Below are positions 1 through 12,443 of a stretch of 64,000 bases of DNA, piece after piece. Positions within the stretch are counted from its first letter, which is position 1. Every line of letters begins with the position of its first letter. A model generated the notes under the pieces. The model saw only the letters and a list, made by a program, of their open reading frames with translations, did no database searches and was not told the DNA's origin. Made by a program: the position numbers and the translations under genes. This stretch comes from Blastococcus sp. TF02-09 (lineage in GTDB: Bacteria > Actinomycetota > Actinomycetes > Mycobacteriales > Geodermatophilaceae), in NCBI RefSeq assembly GCF_003319105.1, contig NZ_QOHH01000012.1:62001-126000 (forward strand), given 5' to 3'.

Positions 1-2
1 CC

Positions 3-116
3 GCGGAGACGACGCAGCTCAGCCGGAACCAGGTGCTCGCCGAGGCGCGGACCGCGATGCTGGCGCAGGCCAACCACACGGCGCAGGGCGCGCTGCGGCT
101 CTTGCTCCGACCCTGA
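3..116 (+). CDS. Flagellin, C-terminal fragment (gene runs off the left edge)
   Basis: The frame is open from the window edge to a TGA at 114-116. Its 37 residues end in a pattern typical of the flagellin D0 C-terminal helix: LSRNQVLAEARTAMLAQANH, then a short tail ending LRLLLRP. In flagellins this amphipathic helix packs against the N-terminal helix in the filament core. Only the tail is visible, so a flagellin-like hook-associated protein (FlgL type) is possible. No other flagellar gene is in the window. The next gene, ppc, starts 73 bases downstream from its own promoter. Confidence 0.72.
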   Translation, partial: AETTQLSRNQVLAEARTAMLAQANHTAQGALRLLLRP

Positions 117-178
117 CCCTGGGGCCGGGAGCCTCACGGCGGAGGCGGCACGACCTGCTTCCCGCCTGCGGCCGTCGC

Positions 179-184
179 TAGCAT
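179..184 (+). promoter_or_regulatory. Promoter -10 box (TAGCAT) of ppc
   Basis: A TAGCAT box ends 5 bases before the GTG start of ppc. That puts the expected transcription start on or next to the start codon, so ppc is probably leaderless; no Shine-Dalgarno sequence is visible. No convincing -35 box is seen. Confidence 0.45.
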
Positions 185-189
185 GAGTT

Positions 190-3009
<2,820 letters not shown>

Positions 3010-3051
3010 CCACACGCGGGCGGGCTGCCGTCGGGGACGCCCCTGCCGCGG

Positions 3052-4119
3052 TCAGGCCTCGTCGGCGGCCGGCTTCTTCGCGCGGCTGGGCTGCACGCGC
3101 ATCGGCTCGCCCGGCATCTTCGGGTAGTCCGGCGGATAGGGCAGGTCGCCCAGGCCGGCGTCCTTCGCCTGGCGCTCGGCCAGCTCCAGCAGCGGCTCGA
3201 TGCCGAACGCGTGGTCGGCCAGGCCGGCGTGCTTGTCGCCGACCTCCCGGAAGCGCGCCGGCATGGTGAGGACGTCGAAGTCGAAGGGCGTGACGTCGGG
3301 GAGCTCGTCCCAGTCGACCGGAGCGGACACCGGCGCGTGCGGCTTGGGCCGGATGGAGTACGCCGAGGCGATCGTGCGGTCCCGGGCCATCTGGTTGTAG
3401 TCGATGAAGATCTTCTCGCCGCGCTCCTCCTTCCACCACGACATGGTCACGCGGTCGGGGAGCCGGCGTTCCAGCTCGCGGCCGAACGCGATGACCGCCC
3501 GGCGGACGTCGGTGAAGGTCCACCGGGGCTGGATCGGCACGTAGATGTGCACGCCGCGCCCGCCGGAGGTCTTCGGCCAGCCCTCCATGCCGAACTCGTG
3601 CAGCAGCTCCCGCACGTGCGGGGCCACCCACACGGCGTCGGCGAAGTCGGTGCCCGGCTGCGGGTCGAGGTCGATGCGGATCTGGTTCGGCGACTCGACG
3701 TCGGCCTTGCCCACCGGCCACGGGTGGAAGGTCAGCGTGCCGAGGTTGGCGCACCAGGCGACGACGGCGACGGAGTCCGGCGCGATCTCGTCGGCGGTCC
3801 GCCCGCTGGGGAAGGTGATGTGCGCCGTCGGCACCCACTCGGGGGCGTTCTTGGGCACCCGCTTCTGGTAGAACGCGTCGCCGGTGTTGTCCATGCGCGT
3901 GGACAGCCGGGCGCCCTCGAACACCCCGCCGGGCCAGCGCTCCAGCGTCGTCGGCCGGTCCTTGAGGGCGAACAGGATGCCCTCGCCGACGGCGACGAAG
4001 TACTCGACGACGTCGATCTTGCGGATGCCCTTGTCGGCGAAGTACGGCTTCTCCGGGCTGGAGATCCGCACCTCGTGCCCCGCGACGTCGAGGATCATTG
4101 CGTCCTTGCTGCTCGCCAT
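3052..4119 (-). CDS. Stand-alone LigD-type polymerase/primase domain protein
   Basis: A 355-residue protein of the archaeo-eukaryotic primase fold used in bacterial non-homologous end joining (LigD_Prim_Pol family); these proteins add ribo- or deoxynucleotides at broken DNA ends. Visible motifs are the metal-binding RIDLDP near residues 148-153, SGGRGVHIYVP near 185-195, and FIDYNQ after WKEERGEK, which carries the third acidic residue. No ligase or nuclease domain is attached, as in the separate PolDom proteins of mycobacteria. The ATG start is preceded by a weak GGCAGGT. A LigC-type ligase lies two genes upstream on the same strand. No ku gene is in the window. Confidence 0.9.
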   Translation of the reverse strand: MASSKDAMILDVAGHEVRISSPEKPYFADKGIRKIDVVEYFVAVGEGILFALKDRPTTLERWPGGVFEGARLSTRMDNTGDAFYQKRVPKNAPEWVPTAHITFPSGRTADEIAPDSVAVVAWCANLGTLTFHPWPVGKADVESPNQIRIDLDPQPGTDFADAVWVAPHVRELLHEFGMEGWPKTSGGRGVHIYVPIQPRWTFTDVRRAVIAFGRELERRLPDRVTMSWWKEERGEKIFIDYNQMARDRTIASAYSIRPKPHAPVSAPVDWDELPDVTPFDFDVLTMPARFREVGDKHAGLADHAFGIEPLLELAERQAKDAGLGDLPYPPDYPKMPGEPMRVQPSRAKKPAADEA

Positions 4120-4171
4120 CTACCTGCCGTTCCGTCTGCGGCAGAGCTGCTCCTCGGCCGGGGGCCGAGTC

Positions 4172-5743
4172 TCACGCAGGGCAGGTCAGCCCGTCCAGCG
4201 GAACCACCAGGTCGATGAGGTAGCGGTTCACCGCGTCGTTGATGCACTGGTTCTTCGGGTACGCGGTGTGCCCCTGCCCCTGCCAGGTGAGCAGGACGCC
4301 GGAGGTCAGCTGCTCGGCCATGTCGACCGCACCCGGCAGCGGGGTCACCGGGTCACCGGAGTTGCCGACGACGAGGATCGGCGCGCTGCCCTCGGCGTCG
4401 CGCTCGGGCAGCGGCGTGCGCTCGGCCTCCCACGGCGTGCAGGTGTAGAGCGACGCGGCCGTGCCGGCGCCGAACAGGGGGTACCGGGCGTCCCACTCGG
4501 CGGCCAGCCGGCGCACCTCGTCGGTGTCGATCTCCTGGTCGGTGTCCGCGCAGTTGATCGCCACGTTCGCGTCCAGCTGGTTGGAGTAGGTCCCGTCCTC
4601 GAGCCGGCCGACGTAGCTGTCGGCGAGCGAGAACAGCCCGGCGCTGTCGCCGTTCCGGGCGGCGGCCAGCGCCTGCGACAGCTGCGGCCAGGTGTCGGTG
4701 TCGTACAGCGCCGCGGTGATCGCGGTGAGGACGACACCGGGCGTCGCCTGACGGGTCTCGCCCTCGGCGGAACTGGGGATGGGTCCCAGGGCGGCCTGGA
4801 GCATGAGCTCGTCGGTGAACCGGCGCGGGTCCGGGCCGACGGGGCAGCCGGCGATGAGGGCCAGGCAGTTCTGCGCGAAGGCGTCGAAGCTGGCCTCCAG
4901 GCCGGCCGCCTGCGCCTCGGCGTCGGCCTGCGCGTCGGCGTCGGGGTCGACGGCCGCGTCCAGCACGAAGGCGCGCACCCGGTCGGGGAAGAGCTCCGCG
5001 TAGGTCGAGCCCAGCGTGGTGCCGTAGGAGTACCCGAGGTAGGTCAGCTGCTCCTCGCCGAGGGCCTCGCGGAGCAGGTCCATGTCGCGGGCGGTGTCCA
5101 CGGTGTTGAAGGCGCCCAGGGCCTCCGGGGACTCGTAGCGGTCGGCGCAGTCCTGCGCCACCTCGTCGGCGAGCGCGAAGACCTCGTCCAGCTGCTCGGC
5201 GCTGGTGGGCTGCGGCTCGGAGGCCACCAGCCGGTCCTTGGTCTCGTCGGGGATGCACTCGACGGGGGAGGAGAGCGAGACGCCGCGGGGGTCGAAGCCG
5301 ACGATGTCGAACCGGCGGAGCACGTCCTCGGGCAGTGTGAGGGCCAGCCCAATCGCGGCGTCCACACCGGAGGCGCCCGGCCCGCCGGGGTTGACCACCA
5401 GCGAGCCGATCTTGTCGGTCTGCCCGGGGAACACGGCCCGCACCACCGTCATGGGCAGGCGCTCGCCCTCGGGCTCGTCGTAGGTGATCGGGACCTCGAC
5501 CTGGGCGCGGTCGAAGGACAGGCCCCGCTCGCTTCCGGGCCGGCCGGCGACGAGCGGCTGGATCAGGTCGTTCGACGGCGTCCACTCGACGGGTTCGGCG
5601 GTCGGCTCGGCCGGCGCGCTGCTCGTCGTCGGCGCCGCCTCCTCGTCGGACCCCCCGCCGGAGGTGCAGCCGGCGACGAGCAGGGTCAGCGCGGCGAGCA
5701 GGCTGGGGACGACGGCACGCCGGCCGCGGTGGTGCGAACGCAT
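4172..5743 (-). CDS. Secreted lipoprotein peptidase, tripeptidyl aminopeptidase-like alpha/beta hydrolase
   Basis: A 523-residue exported serine hydrolase of the Streptomyces SlpD/SlpE/Tap type, expected to cut short peptides from protein N-termini outside the membrane. The N-terminus has two arginine-rich stretches, a hydrophobic stretch and the lipobox LVAGC, so it is probably membrane-anchored by lipid. Catalytic features are the oxyanion loop NPGGPGASG, the nucleophile motif GYSYGTT, an Asp in NSGDPVTP and a His in GQGHTAYP, followed by a TAP-like C-terminal domain. The start at 5743 is chosen over an upstream ATG because the signal peptide begins there; a TACGCT box (5751-5756, minus strand) sits 7 bases before it, suggesting a leaderless mRNA. 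Confidence 0.88.
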   Translation of the reverse strand: MRSHHRGRRAVVPSLLAALTLLVAGCTSGGGSDEEAAPTTSSAPAEPTAEPVEWTPSNDLIQPLVAGRPGSERGLSFDRAQVEVPITYDEPEGERLPMTVVRAVFPGQTDKIGSLVVNPGGPGASGVDAAIGLALTLPEDVLRRFDIVGFDPRGVSLSSPVECIPDETKDRLVASEPQPTSAEQLDEVFALADEVAQDCADRYESPEALGAFNTVDTARDMDLLREALGEEQLTYLGYSYGTTLGSTYAELFPDRVRAFVLDAAVDPDADAQADAEAQAAGLEASFDAFAQNCLALIAGCPVGPDPRRFTDELMLQAALGPIPSSAEGETRQATPGVVLTAITAALYDTDTWPQLSQALAAARNGDSAGLFSLADSYVGRLEDGTYSNQLDANVAINCADTDQEIDTDEVRRLAAEWDARYPLFGAGTAASLYTCTPWEAERTPLPERDAEGSAPILVVGNSGDPVTPLPGAVDMAEQLTSGVLLTWQGQGHTAYPKNQCINDAVNRYLIDLVVPLDGLTCPA

Positions 5744-5813
5744 GATCACGAGCGTAGGAGCCCTCCGGCACCCGCGCAGACCGCCATCGGGGCCCTGGGG
5801 CCCGTTCACCCGG

Positions 5814-6887
5814 TCAGGGGGTCTCCAGCACCTCGGCCAGGTCGTACCGCACCGGCACGTCGAGCTGGTCGTACGTGCAGCTGAGCGGGTCGCGGTCGGG
5901 GCGCCAGCGCAGGAACTGCCCGGTGTGACGAAGTCGACGGCCCTCGAGCTGGTCGTACTTGATCTCGACGACCAGTTCGGGCCGCAGCGGGACCCAGGAG
6001 AGGTCCTTCTTCGCGTTCCACCGGCTGACCGCCCCGGGCATGCGGTTCTCGCCGTTCTCCTGCACCCGGGCGTTGGCCCAGTCCTGCCACGGGTGCCCGT
6101 CCAGCGCCTGCGCGCGGTAGGGCTCGAGCTCCTCGACCAGCTCGGCCCGGCGCTTCATCGGGAACGACGCCGCGACGCCGATGTGCTGCAGGCCGCCGTC
6201 GTCGTACAGGCCCAGCAGCAGCGAGCCGACGATCGGCCCGCTCTTGTGCCAGCGGAACCCGGCGACCACGCAGTCGGCGGTGCGCACGTGCTTCACCTTG
6301 GTCATCAGCCGCTGGTCGGGGCCGTAGGGCAGCTCGGGGCTCTTGGCGACGACGCCGTCCAGCCCGGCACCCTCGAAGGTCTCGAACCAGCGCTGCGCGG
6401 TGTCGGCGTCCTCGGTGATCGCGGTGAGGTAGACCGGCGGCCGCGTGCCGGCCAGCGCCGTCTGCAGCAGCTCCCGCCGCTCGCCGAAGGGCCGGTCCAC
6501 CAGCGACTCGTCGCCGAGCGCGAGCAGGTCGAAGGCCACGAAGGAGGCCGGGGTCTGCTCGGCGAGCAGCTTCACGCGCGACTCCGCCGGGTGGATCCGC
6601 TGGAGCAGCGCCTCGAAGTGGAGGCGGTCACCGGCGGGGACGACGATCTCGCCGTCGACGACGCAGCGCTCGGGCAGGTGCTGCTTGACCGCCTCGACGA
6701 CCTCGGGGAAGTAGCGGGTCAGCGGGCGTTCGTTGCGGCTGCCCAGCTCCACCTCGTCGCCGTCCCGGAAGACGATGCACCGGAAGCCGTCCCACTTCGG
6801 CTCGTACAGCAGCCCGTCGCCGGTGGGCAGCTTCGTGGCGGCCTTGGCCAGCATCGGCTTGACCGGCGGGTTCAGCGGCAGCTCCAT
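5814..6887 (-). CDS. ligC: ATP-dependent DNA ligase, LigC type
   Basis: A 357-residue nucleotidyltransferase that seals nicks using ATP. The adenylated lysine is in EPKWDGFR (Lys31). Other ligase motifs follow: DGEIV, FVAFDLLAL, LDGVVAKSP and KVKHVR, then an OB-fold with VVEIKYDQLEGRRLRH and the motif VI-like FLRWRPDRDP. Length and lack of extra domains match mycobacterial LigC, a minor ATP ligase that can back up LigD in end joining. It is transcribed first in the run ligC, peptidase, PolDom. It diverges from the GYD-domain gene; the 107-base divergent gap holds the promoter region. Confidence 0.92.
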   Translation of the reverse strand: MELPLNPPVKPMLAKAATKLPTGDGLLYEPKWDGFRCIVFRDGDEVELGSRNERPLTRYFPEVVEAVKQHLPERCVVDGEIVVPAGDRLHFEALLQRIHPAESRVKLLAEQTPASFVAFDLLALGDESLVDRPFGERRELLQTALAGTRPPVYLTAITEDADTAQRWFETFEGAGLDGVVAKSPELPYGPDQRLMTKVKHVRTADCVVAGFRWHKSGPIVGSLLLGLYDDGGLQHIGVAASFPMKRRAELVEELEPYRAQALDGHPWQDWANARVQENGENRMPGAVSRWNAKKDLSWVPLRPELVVEIKYDQLEGRRLRHTGQFLRWRPDRDPLSCTYDQLDVPVRYDLAEVLETP

Positions 6888-6994
6888 GCCGGTCAGTCAA
6901 GCAGCACGGTCGAAGCGCGTGCGCAGCTCTCGACCCGGTCCGGCCCGCACCCCTAGCCTCGAGGCGCGCGGGGGGTGACCCAGGAGGCACGACC

Positions 6995-7336
6995 ATGCCC
7001 CTCTACCTGACCCGGTTCCGCTACACCCCGGAGACCTGGGCGATGCTCATCGCGCAGCCCGAGGACCGGCGGCGCGCCGCCTCCGCCTACATCGAGTCCG
7101 TGGGCGGGCAGCTGCACGGCTTCTGGTACGCCTTCGGCGAGTACGACGGCGTCACCCTCTGGGAGGCTCCGGACAACGTCTCGATGGCTGCCGTGGTCCT
7201 CGCCATCGGGGGCGGGGGCGCGCTGGGAGCCATCGAGACGACCGTGCTCCTGACCGTCGAGGAGACGATCGCGGCCCTGGAGCGAGCCCAAGGGGTGGGC
7301 TACCGGGCGCCGGGGAGGTCGGAGGCTCTGGCCTAG
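6995..7336 (+). CDS. GYD-domain protein
   Basis: A 113-residue protein of the GYD family (about 100 residues, ferredoxin-like fold, no defined biochemical role). It begins MPLYLTRFRYTPETWAMLI and carries the signature-like FGEYDGV near residue 48. An AGGAGG ribosome-binding site lies about 8 bases before the ATG, and a TAGCCT box at 6954-6959 is a plausible -10 element, so this gene has a normal leader. Its TAG stop overlaps the stop of the convergent Nudix gene inside one CTAG palindrome. Confidence 0.8.
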   Translation: MPLYLTRFRYTPETWAMLIAQPEDRRRAASAYIESVGGQLHGFWYAFGEYDGVTLWEAPDNVSMAAVVLAIGGGGALGAIETTVLLTVEETIAALERAQGVGYRAPGRSEALA

Positions 7337-7944
7337 CGCCAGGCGAAGACCGGCTGCTCGTAGTGGGCCACGCGCCGCAGCTCGCCGCGGCAGGCGATGC
7401 GGACGAACTGGTGCACGACGGCCGCGGTGGGCGCGTGCACGAACCGGCCCATGAGCGGCAGCCTGATCACCGGGGCGTCGGACTCCGGGATGGTCTCGAA
7501 CACCGGGTCGACGTCGAGGTCGGCCAGCGGCACCTCGTAGACGGCGGCCACCTCCGGCTCGGAGCCGGCGAACCCGTCGACCGGGCCGGCCCAGCAGACC
7601 ACCGGCGTCATCACGTAGCCCGAGCGGGTCACGTAGTCGTCCAGCAGCCCGAGGACCGCCGAGCGGTCGAGGTCGAGACCGATCTCCTCGTGCAGCTCGC
7701 GCAGCGCGCCGTCGACCGGGCCCTCGCCGGCGTCGAGCCGGCCACCCGGCAGCGCCCACTGCCCGGCGTGCGCGCGCAGCCCGGCGGCCCGGCGGGTGAT
7801 CACCAGCGCCGGTGCGCCGTCCCGCTCGGTGACGCAGAGCGCGACGGCGGCCTGCTTGAGGTCGGGGCGGTCGGCGGCGACCCGGGGGAAGTCGCCGACC
7901 CGCCCCGCGACGGTGGCCCGGTCCAGCGGTGCCGGCTCGCTCAC
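7333..7944 (-). CDS. Nudix hydrolase (CoA pyrophosphatase-like)
   Basis: A 203-residue hydrolase of nucleoside-diphosphate-linked compounds. The Nudix box runs from GGRLDAGEGPVDGALRELHE into EIG near residues 74-96. Context around the box resembles CoA pyrophosphatase-type Nudix proteins, but the substrate cannot be read from the sequence. The GTG start overlaps the stop of the upstream reductase gene as GTGA, and a GAGGAGG site precedes it, so the two are translationally coupled. A longer upstream extension is rejected because it is the reductase gene read in another frame. Confidence 0.87.
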   Translation of the reverse strand: MSEPAPLDRATVAGRVGDFPRVAADRPDLKQAAVALCVTERDGAPALVITRRAAGLRAHAGQWALPGGRLDAGEGPVDGALRELHEEIGLDLDRSAVLGLLDDYVTRSGYVMTPVVCWAGPVDGFAGSEPEVAAVYEVPLADLDVDPVFETIPESDAPVIRLPLMGRFVHAPTAAVVHQFVRIACRGELRRVAHYEQPVFAWR

Positions 7945-8684
7945 GGGAGCTCCTCCTCGCCGCCGGTCACCCGGTAGCGGGTGAACAGCACGCCGTCCTC
8001 CTCCAGCACCTGGCGCAGCTCCAGCCCGACCGGCGCCGGCAGGTCGCCGGGCAGCAGCCGCTGCGCCGACCCGACCAGCGCCGGTGCGATCGTCAGGTCC
8101 AGCTCGTCGACCACCCCCGCTCCCAGCGCGGCGCGGAGCAGCTGCGGGCCACCCTCGCACGTCACCTGCTCCAGACCCCGCTCGGCCAGCGCGGCCACGG
8201 CGGCGGGCAGGTCGACGTCGTCGTCCCCGCACACCAGCACCGTGGCGCCCGCGGCGGACAGGGCCGCGCGCCGGCCGGCGTCCGCCGCCGCGCAGGTGAC
8301 CACCAGCGTGGACGGCTCCGCCGCCAGCGCCGACCCCGGATCCAGCGACGCCGAGCGGGAGACGACCGCGATCGGCAGCCCGGCCGGCCGGCCGATGGAC
8401 GTCCGGAGCAGGCCCACGGGGGAGTCGGGCGCGACCGGCCGGTACCCCTCCGCGCCCGCCGTGCCGGCGCCGACGAGGACGACGTCGGCGAGCGCCCGCA
8501 GCACGCGGAACACCCGCTTGTCACCGGGCGAGCCGAGGCCGGCGCTGCGCCCGTCGACGGCGATCGAGCCGTCCGGCGACGCGACGAAGTCCATCCGCAG
8601 CGACCGGCCGGGCGGGAGCCGGTAGGCGTCCACCAGCGCGGCGTCGTCCAGCTCCGCGGCGGGCGGGGGCAGCAGCCGGCGCAT
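7941..8684 (-). CDS. RibD C-terminal (dihydrofolate reductase-like) protein
   Basis: A 247-residue protein of the RibD_C/dihydrofolate-reductase fold. Visible signs are MDFVASPDGSIAVDG near residues 31-45, a nucleotide-binding run ALADVVLVGAGTAGAEGYRP, and CEGGPQLLRAALGAGVVDEL near the C-terminus, as in pyrimidine reductases. There is no deaminase domain, so it is unlikely to be the bifunctional RibD of riboflavin synthesis; an NADPH-dependent reductase of unknown substrate is the safest call. It starts 2 bases after the treZ stop and overlaps the Nudix gene, making a three-gene operon. Confidence 0.85.
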   Translation of the reverse strand: MRRLLPPPAAELDDAALVDAYRLPPGRSLRMDFVASPDGSIAVDGRSAGLGSPGDKRVFRVLRALADVVLVGAGTAGAEGYRPVAPDSPVGLLRTSIGRPAGLPIAVVSRSASLDPGSALAAEPSTLVVTCAAADAGRRAALSAAGATVLVCGDDDVDLPAAVAALAERGLEQVTCEGGPQLLRAALGAGVVDELDLTIAPALVGSAQRLLPGDLPAPVGLELRQVLEEDGVLFTRYRVTGGEEELP

Positions 8685-8686
8685 CG

Positions 8687-10441
8687 TCAGCGGGTGCTCA
8701 GCACGGCGGCGCTCTCCGGCGGCACGGTGACGGTGCCCTGGTCCACCGCGGGCGGCTCGGCGGTCGCGAACAGCACCTCGCCGACGGGCCGGTCGAGGTC
8801 GATCTCGCGCGGCTCCTCGGCCAGGTTCACCACCACCCGCAGCGAGCCGCGGTGCACGACCAGCCAGCGGTCGGCGTCGTCCCAGTCCACCTCGACCGCG
8901 GTCAGGTCCGGGTCGACCAGATCGGGGTGCGCCCGGCGCAGCGCGAGCAGGGAGCGGTGCACGGCCAGCAGCCGGTCGTGCGGCTCCTGGGAGAGCTCGG
9001 ACCAGTCCAGCTTCGAGCGGGTGAACGTCTCCGGGTCCTGCGGGTCGGGGACGACGTCGGCGTCCCACCCGTGCTCGGCGAACTCGCCGATCCGCCCCTC
9101 GGCGGTGGCCTTGCCCAGCTCCGGCTCCGGGTGGCTGGTGAAGAACTGCCACGGGGTGCTCGCGCCCCACTCCTCGCCCATGAACAGCATCGGGGTGAAC
9201 GGGCTGGTCAGCGTGACGGTCGCGCCGACGGCGAGCAGCGCGGGGGAGAGGGTGGCCGAGATGCGGTCGCCGACGGCGCGGTTGCCGATCTGGTCGTGGT
9301 CCTGGAGGTAGGCGAGGAACTTCCAGCCGGGCAGCGTCGCGGTGTCGACCGGCCGGCCGTGGTGCCGACGGCGGAAGCTCGACCACGCGCCGTCGTGGAA
9401 GAAGGCCCCGGTCAGCACCTTGGCCAGGCCCGCGATGCCCGCCTCGGCGAAGTCGGAGTAGTAGCCCTGGCCCTCACCGGTCAGCGTCGAGTGCAGCGCG
9501 TGGTGGAAGTCGTCGCTCCACTGCGCGGTCAGGCCGAGGCCGCCGGCGGCGCGCGGGGTGACCATCCGCGGGTCGTTGAGGTCGCTCTCGGCGATGAGAG
9601 TGAGCGGCCGGCCCACCGCGACCGACAGCTTGTCCACCTCCTGCGCCATCTCTTCGAGCACGTGGGTGGCGCGCTCGTCGACCAGCGCGTGCACGGCGTC
9701 CAGCCGCAGCCCGTCGACGTGCATGTCGCGCAGCCACATGAGCGCGTTGTCGATGATGTAGCGGCGCACCTCGTCGGAGTCGGGGCCGCTGAGGTTGACC
9801 GAGTTCCCCCAGGTGTTCGCCCCGCCCTCGGAGAAGATCGGGAAGAACTCCGGCAGGTAGTTCCCGGACGGGCCCAGGTGGTTGTAGACGACGTCCTGGA
9901 TCACGCCGAGGCCCTGCTGGTGGCAGGCGTCGACGAACCGCTGGTAGGCCGCCGGGCCGCCGTACTGCTCCTGCACGGCGTACCAGAGGACGCCGTCGTA
10001 GCCCCAGTTGTGCGTGCCGTTGAACCCGTTGACCGGCAGCAGCTCCACGAAGTCGACGCCGAGGCGGACTAGGTGCCCGAGCCGGCCGATCGCGGCGTCG
10101 AGGGTGCCCTCCGGGGTGAACGTGCCGACGTGCAGCTCGTAGACGACGCCACCGGCCAGCGGGCGCCCGGTCCAGGCGCCGTCGCCCCACGCGTAGGACT
10201 CGGGCTCGTACCGGCGGGACAGGCCGTGCACGCCCTCGGGCTGGCGCCGGGAGCGGGGGTCGGGCCGGGGTGTCTCGGTGTCGTCCAGGAGGAAGCCGTA
10301 GTCGGCCTCCGGGCCCGCCTCGACCTCGGCACGCCACCAGCCGCCGTCGCCGCGGGTCATCTCGTGGACGGCGCCGTCGACCTGGACGCGCACCCGCTCC
10401 GGCAGGGGTGCCCAGACGGTGAACTCGACGGGTGCGGACAT
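8687..10441 (-). CDS. treZ: Malto-oligosyltrehalose trehalohydrolase
   Basis: A 584-residue GH13 enzyme that releases trehalose from maltooligosyl-trehalose, the last step of the TreX-TreY-TreZ route from glycogen. Order: N-terminal carbohydrate-binding domain ([17 protein letters not shown]), then the (beta/alpha)8 barrel with [13 protein letters not shown], nucleophile Asp248 in [10 protein letters not shown], acid/base Glu285 in LIAESDLN, and [10 protein letters not shown]. Length is typical (about 580). The ATG at 10441 fits the family N-terminus; longer open frames upstream lie in a gap. It heads an operon with the reductase and Nudix genes and is separated from treY/treX by three unrelated genes. 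Confidence 0.96.
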   Translation of the reverse strand: MSAPVEFTVWAPLPERVRVQVDGAVHEMTRGDGGWWRAEVEAGPEADYGFLLDDTETPRPDPRSRRQPEGVHGLSRRYEPESYAWGDGAWTGRPLAGGVVYELHVGTFTPEGTLDAAIGRLGHLVRLGVDFVELLPVNGFNGTHNWGYDGVLWYAVQEQYGGPAAYQRFVDACHQQGLGVIQDVVYNHLGPSGNYLPEFFPIFSEGGANTWGNSVNLSGPDSDEVRRYIIDNALMWLRDMHVDGLRLDAVHALVDERATHVLEEMAQEVDKLSVAVGRPLTLIAESDLNDPRMVTPRAAGGLGLTAQWSDDFHHALHSTLTGEGQGYYSDFAEAGIAGLAKVLTGAFFHDGAWSSFRRRHHGRPVDTATLPGWKFLAYLQDHDQIGNRAVGDRISATLSPALLAVGATVTLTSPFTPMLFMGEEWGASTPWQFFTSHPEPELGKATAEGRIGEFAEHGWDADVVPDPQDPETFTRSKLDWSELSQEPHDRLLAVHRSLLALRRAHPDLVDPDLTAVEVDWDDADRWLVVHRGSLRVVVNLAEEPREIDLDRPVGEVLFATAEPPAVDQGTVTVPPESAAVLSTR

Positions 10442-10565
10442 GCGGGAGCCTCCGGAACGGGACGGTGGGTGGTGCGGGCGGGTCGGGCCCGGTGCGGCGG
10501 GTGGGCCAGAGCGGATCATGCCCGCAGCCGCCGCCGCCAATCCCTGCGGAGGGCCGGACCGGCGA

Positions 10566-10590
10566 CGTCCGGAGCGCAGGGCTCCGGACG
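10566..10590 (-). terminator. Hairpin downstream of the rpf-like gene
   Basis: Perfect 9-bp inverted repeat (CGTCCGGAG at 10566-10574, CTCCGGACG at 10582-10590) with a 7-base loop, 22 bases after the stop of the Rpf-like gene and before treZ. There is no T-run, as is common in high-GC actinobacteria. The rest of the 170-base gap shows no gene; a promoter for treZ would lie there but is not obvious. Confidence 0.5.
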
Positions 10591-10611
10591 CCGTCGGTGG
10601 GCGTCCCCGGG

Positions 10612-11448
<837 letters not shown>

Positions 11449-11502
11449 GGGGCGGACCCCGGCGCCGTCGCGGGGGAGCGAGCGGTGTCCGGCCGGTCGC
11501 CC

Positions 11503-11523
11503 CGGCGTGGCGCCGCCACGCCG
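11503..11523 (-). terminator. Hairpin downstream of the methyltransferase gene
   Basis: Perfect 9-bp inverted repeat (11503-11511 and 11515-11523) with a 3-base loop, 58 bases past the methyltransferase stop. It lies upstream of the riboswitch promoter and could insulate it. No T-run. Confidence 0.45.
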
Positions 11524-11581
11524 CGTCGCGACCGCGCCACGTCCCCGCGTGACACCGCTGCGTGCCCGGCTCGGCCCCGCG

Positions 11582-12325
11582 TCAGAGGTCGACGGCGACC
11601 GTGCAGTACCCGACGTCGAGGGAGTCGGCGTGCACCAGGTCGGGGTGAGCCCGGTGCCAGGCGCCGGAACGGACGTCCGCCTCGAGGCGCCGCAGCCCGT
11701 CGGCCAGCGCCGCGGGGTCCGTCGTCGCGAACACCGACATGCCGGCCCGGACCTCGGGGTCGAGATAGGCCTCGGGACGACGCCAGAAGGCCGCAGCGAA
11801 GCCGTCGACGCAGTCGTGCGGCACGGGCACCGGCCGGATCTTGGCGTCGGCGCCGAGCAGGCGGGTGAGCTCCTCGATCCGCCCGGCCAGGCGCGCGTCG
11901 GTCTCGGCGGCGGCCGGCAGGTAGTCCCGGAGCAGCCAGAAGTCAGTCACCCGGTCGGGCCACCAGGTGAAGAACACCGCGCGCCGGCGGGCGACCCGGC
12001 GCAGCTCCGCCACCCCCGCGGCGACGTCGCTCCAGTGGTGGACGGTCAGCACGGCGAGGGCGGCGTCGACGGCGTCGTCGGGCAGCGGCAGCGCCTCGGC
12101 CACCGCGGCCACGGCCGGGGCGGCGCCTGCGGGCCGCTGGTCGATCATCACCCGGCTCGGCTCGACGGCGAGCACCGTCTCCGGCGGCTCGTAGGCGCCC
12201 GCGCCCGCGCCGATGTTCACGACGCTGCCGACGTCGCCGAGGGCGTGCCGGATCGCCGCCGCGATGCGCGGGTCCGGCACGCGGGTCCGCCGGTACGAGC
12301 GGCCGATCCGGTCGTAGAGCGCCAT
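11582..12325 (-). CDS. Class I SAM-dependent methyltransferase
   Basis: A 247-residue protein starting MALYDRIGRSYRRTR. The SAM-binding motif I is VVNIGAGAGAYEP near residues 35-47, followed by the acidic end of beta-2 (LAVEPSRVM), EALPLPDDAVDAALAVLTVHHW (motifs II/III, Methyltransf_11 pattern) and VFFTWWPD. The substrate is unknown; small-molecule methyltransferases of this group often neighbour unrelated genes. The start at 12325 is preferred to an in-frame upstream ATG because the family N-terminus begins with the YDRIG motif. Confidence 0.85.
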   Translation of the reverse strand: MALYDRIGRSYRRTRVPDPRIAAAIRHALGDVGSVVNIGAGAGAYEPPETVLAVEPSRVMIDQRPAGAAPAVAAVAEALPLPDDAVDAALAVLTVHHWSDVAAGVAELRRVARRRAVFFTWWPDRVTDFWLLRDYLPAAAETDARLAGRIEELTRLLGADAKIRPVPVPHDCVDGFAAAFWRRPEAYLDPEVRAGMSVFATTDPAALADGLRRLEADVRSGAWHRAHPDLVHADSLDVGYCTVAVDL

Positions 12326-12352
12326 CCGCGGAGCATGCCGCGCCGGAGCCCG

Positions 12353-12411
12353 CCGAACCATGCGAACTCGTGGTCATGGACTGCTGATCGCCACGACTTC
12401 GCATGATTCGG
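12353..12411. repeat. Intergenic long hairpin with 21-bp arms
   Basis: Two 21-base arms (12353-12373 and 12391-12411) are reverse complements apart from two positions, separated by a 17-base loop. It sits between the divergently placed methyltransferase start and a small plus-strand gene, where a terminator is not needed. It could be an operator, a structured leader or a dispersed palindromic repeat. Confidence 0.6.
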
Positions 12412-12443
12412 GGCGTGGATGAGCACCCGACGACCCGGACCTC

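Noticed and set aside
4120..4171. CTGCCG/CGGCAG hairpin between the PolDom gene and the peptidase
   Set aside because: Short and in the middle of a same-strand run; too weak in this GC background to call.
7945..8232. N-terminal extension of the Nudix protein
   Set aside because: It is the upstream reductase gene read in another frame; the real start is the coupled GTG at 7944 with its own ribosome-binding site.
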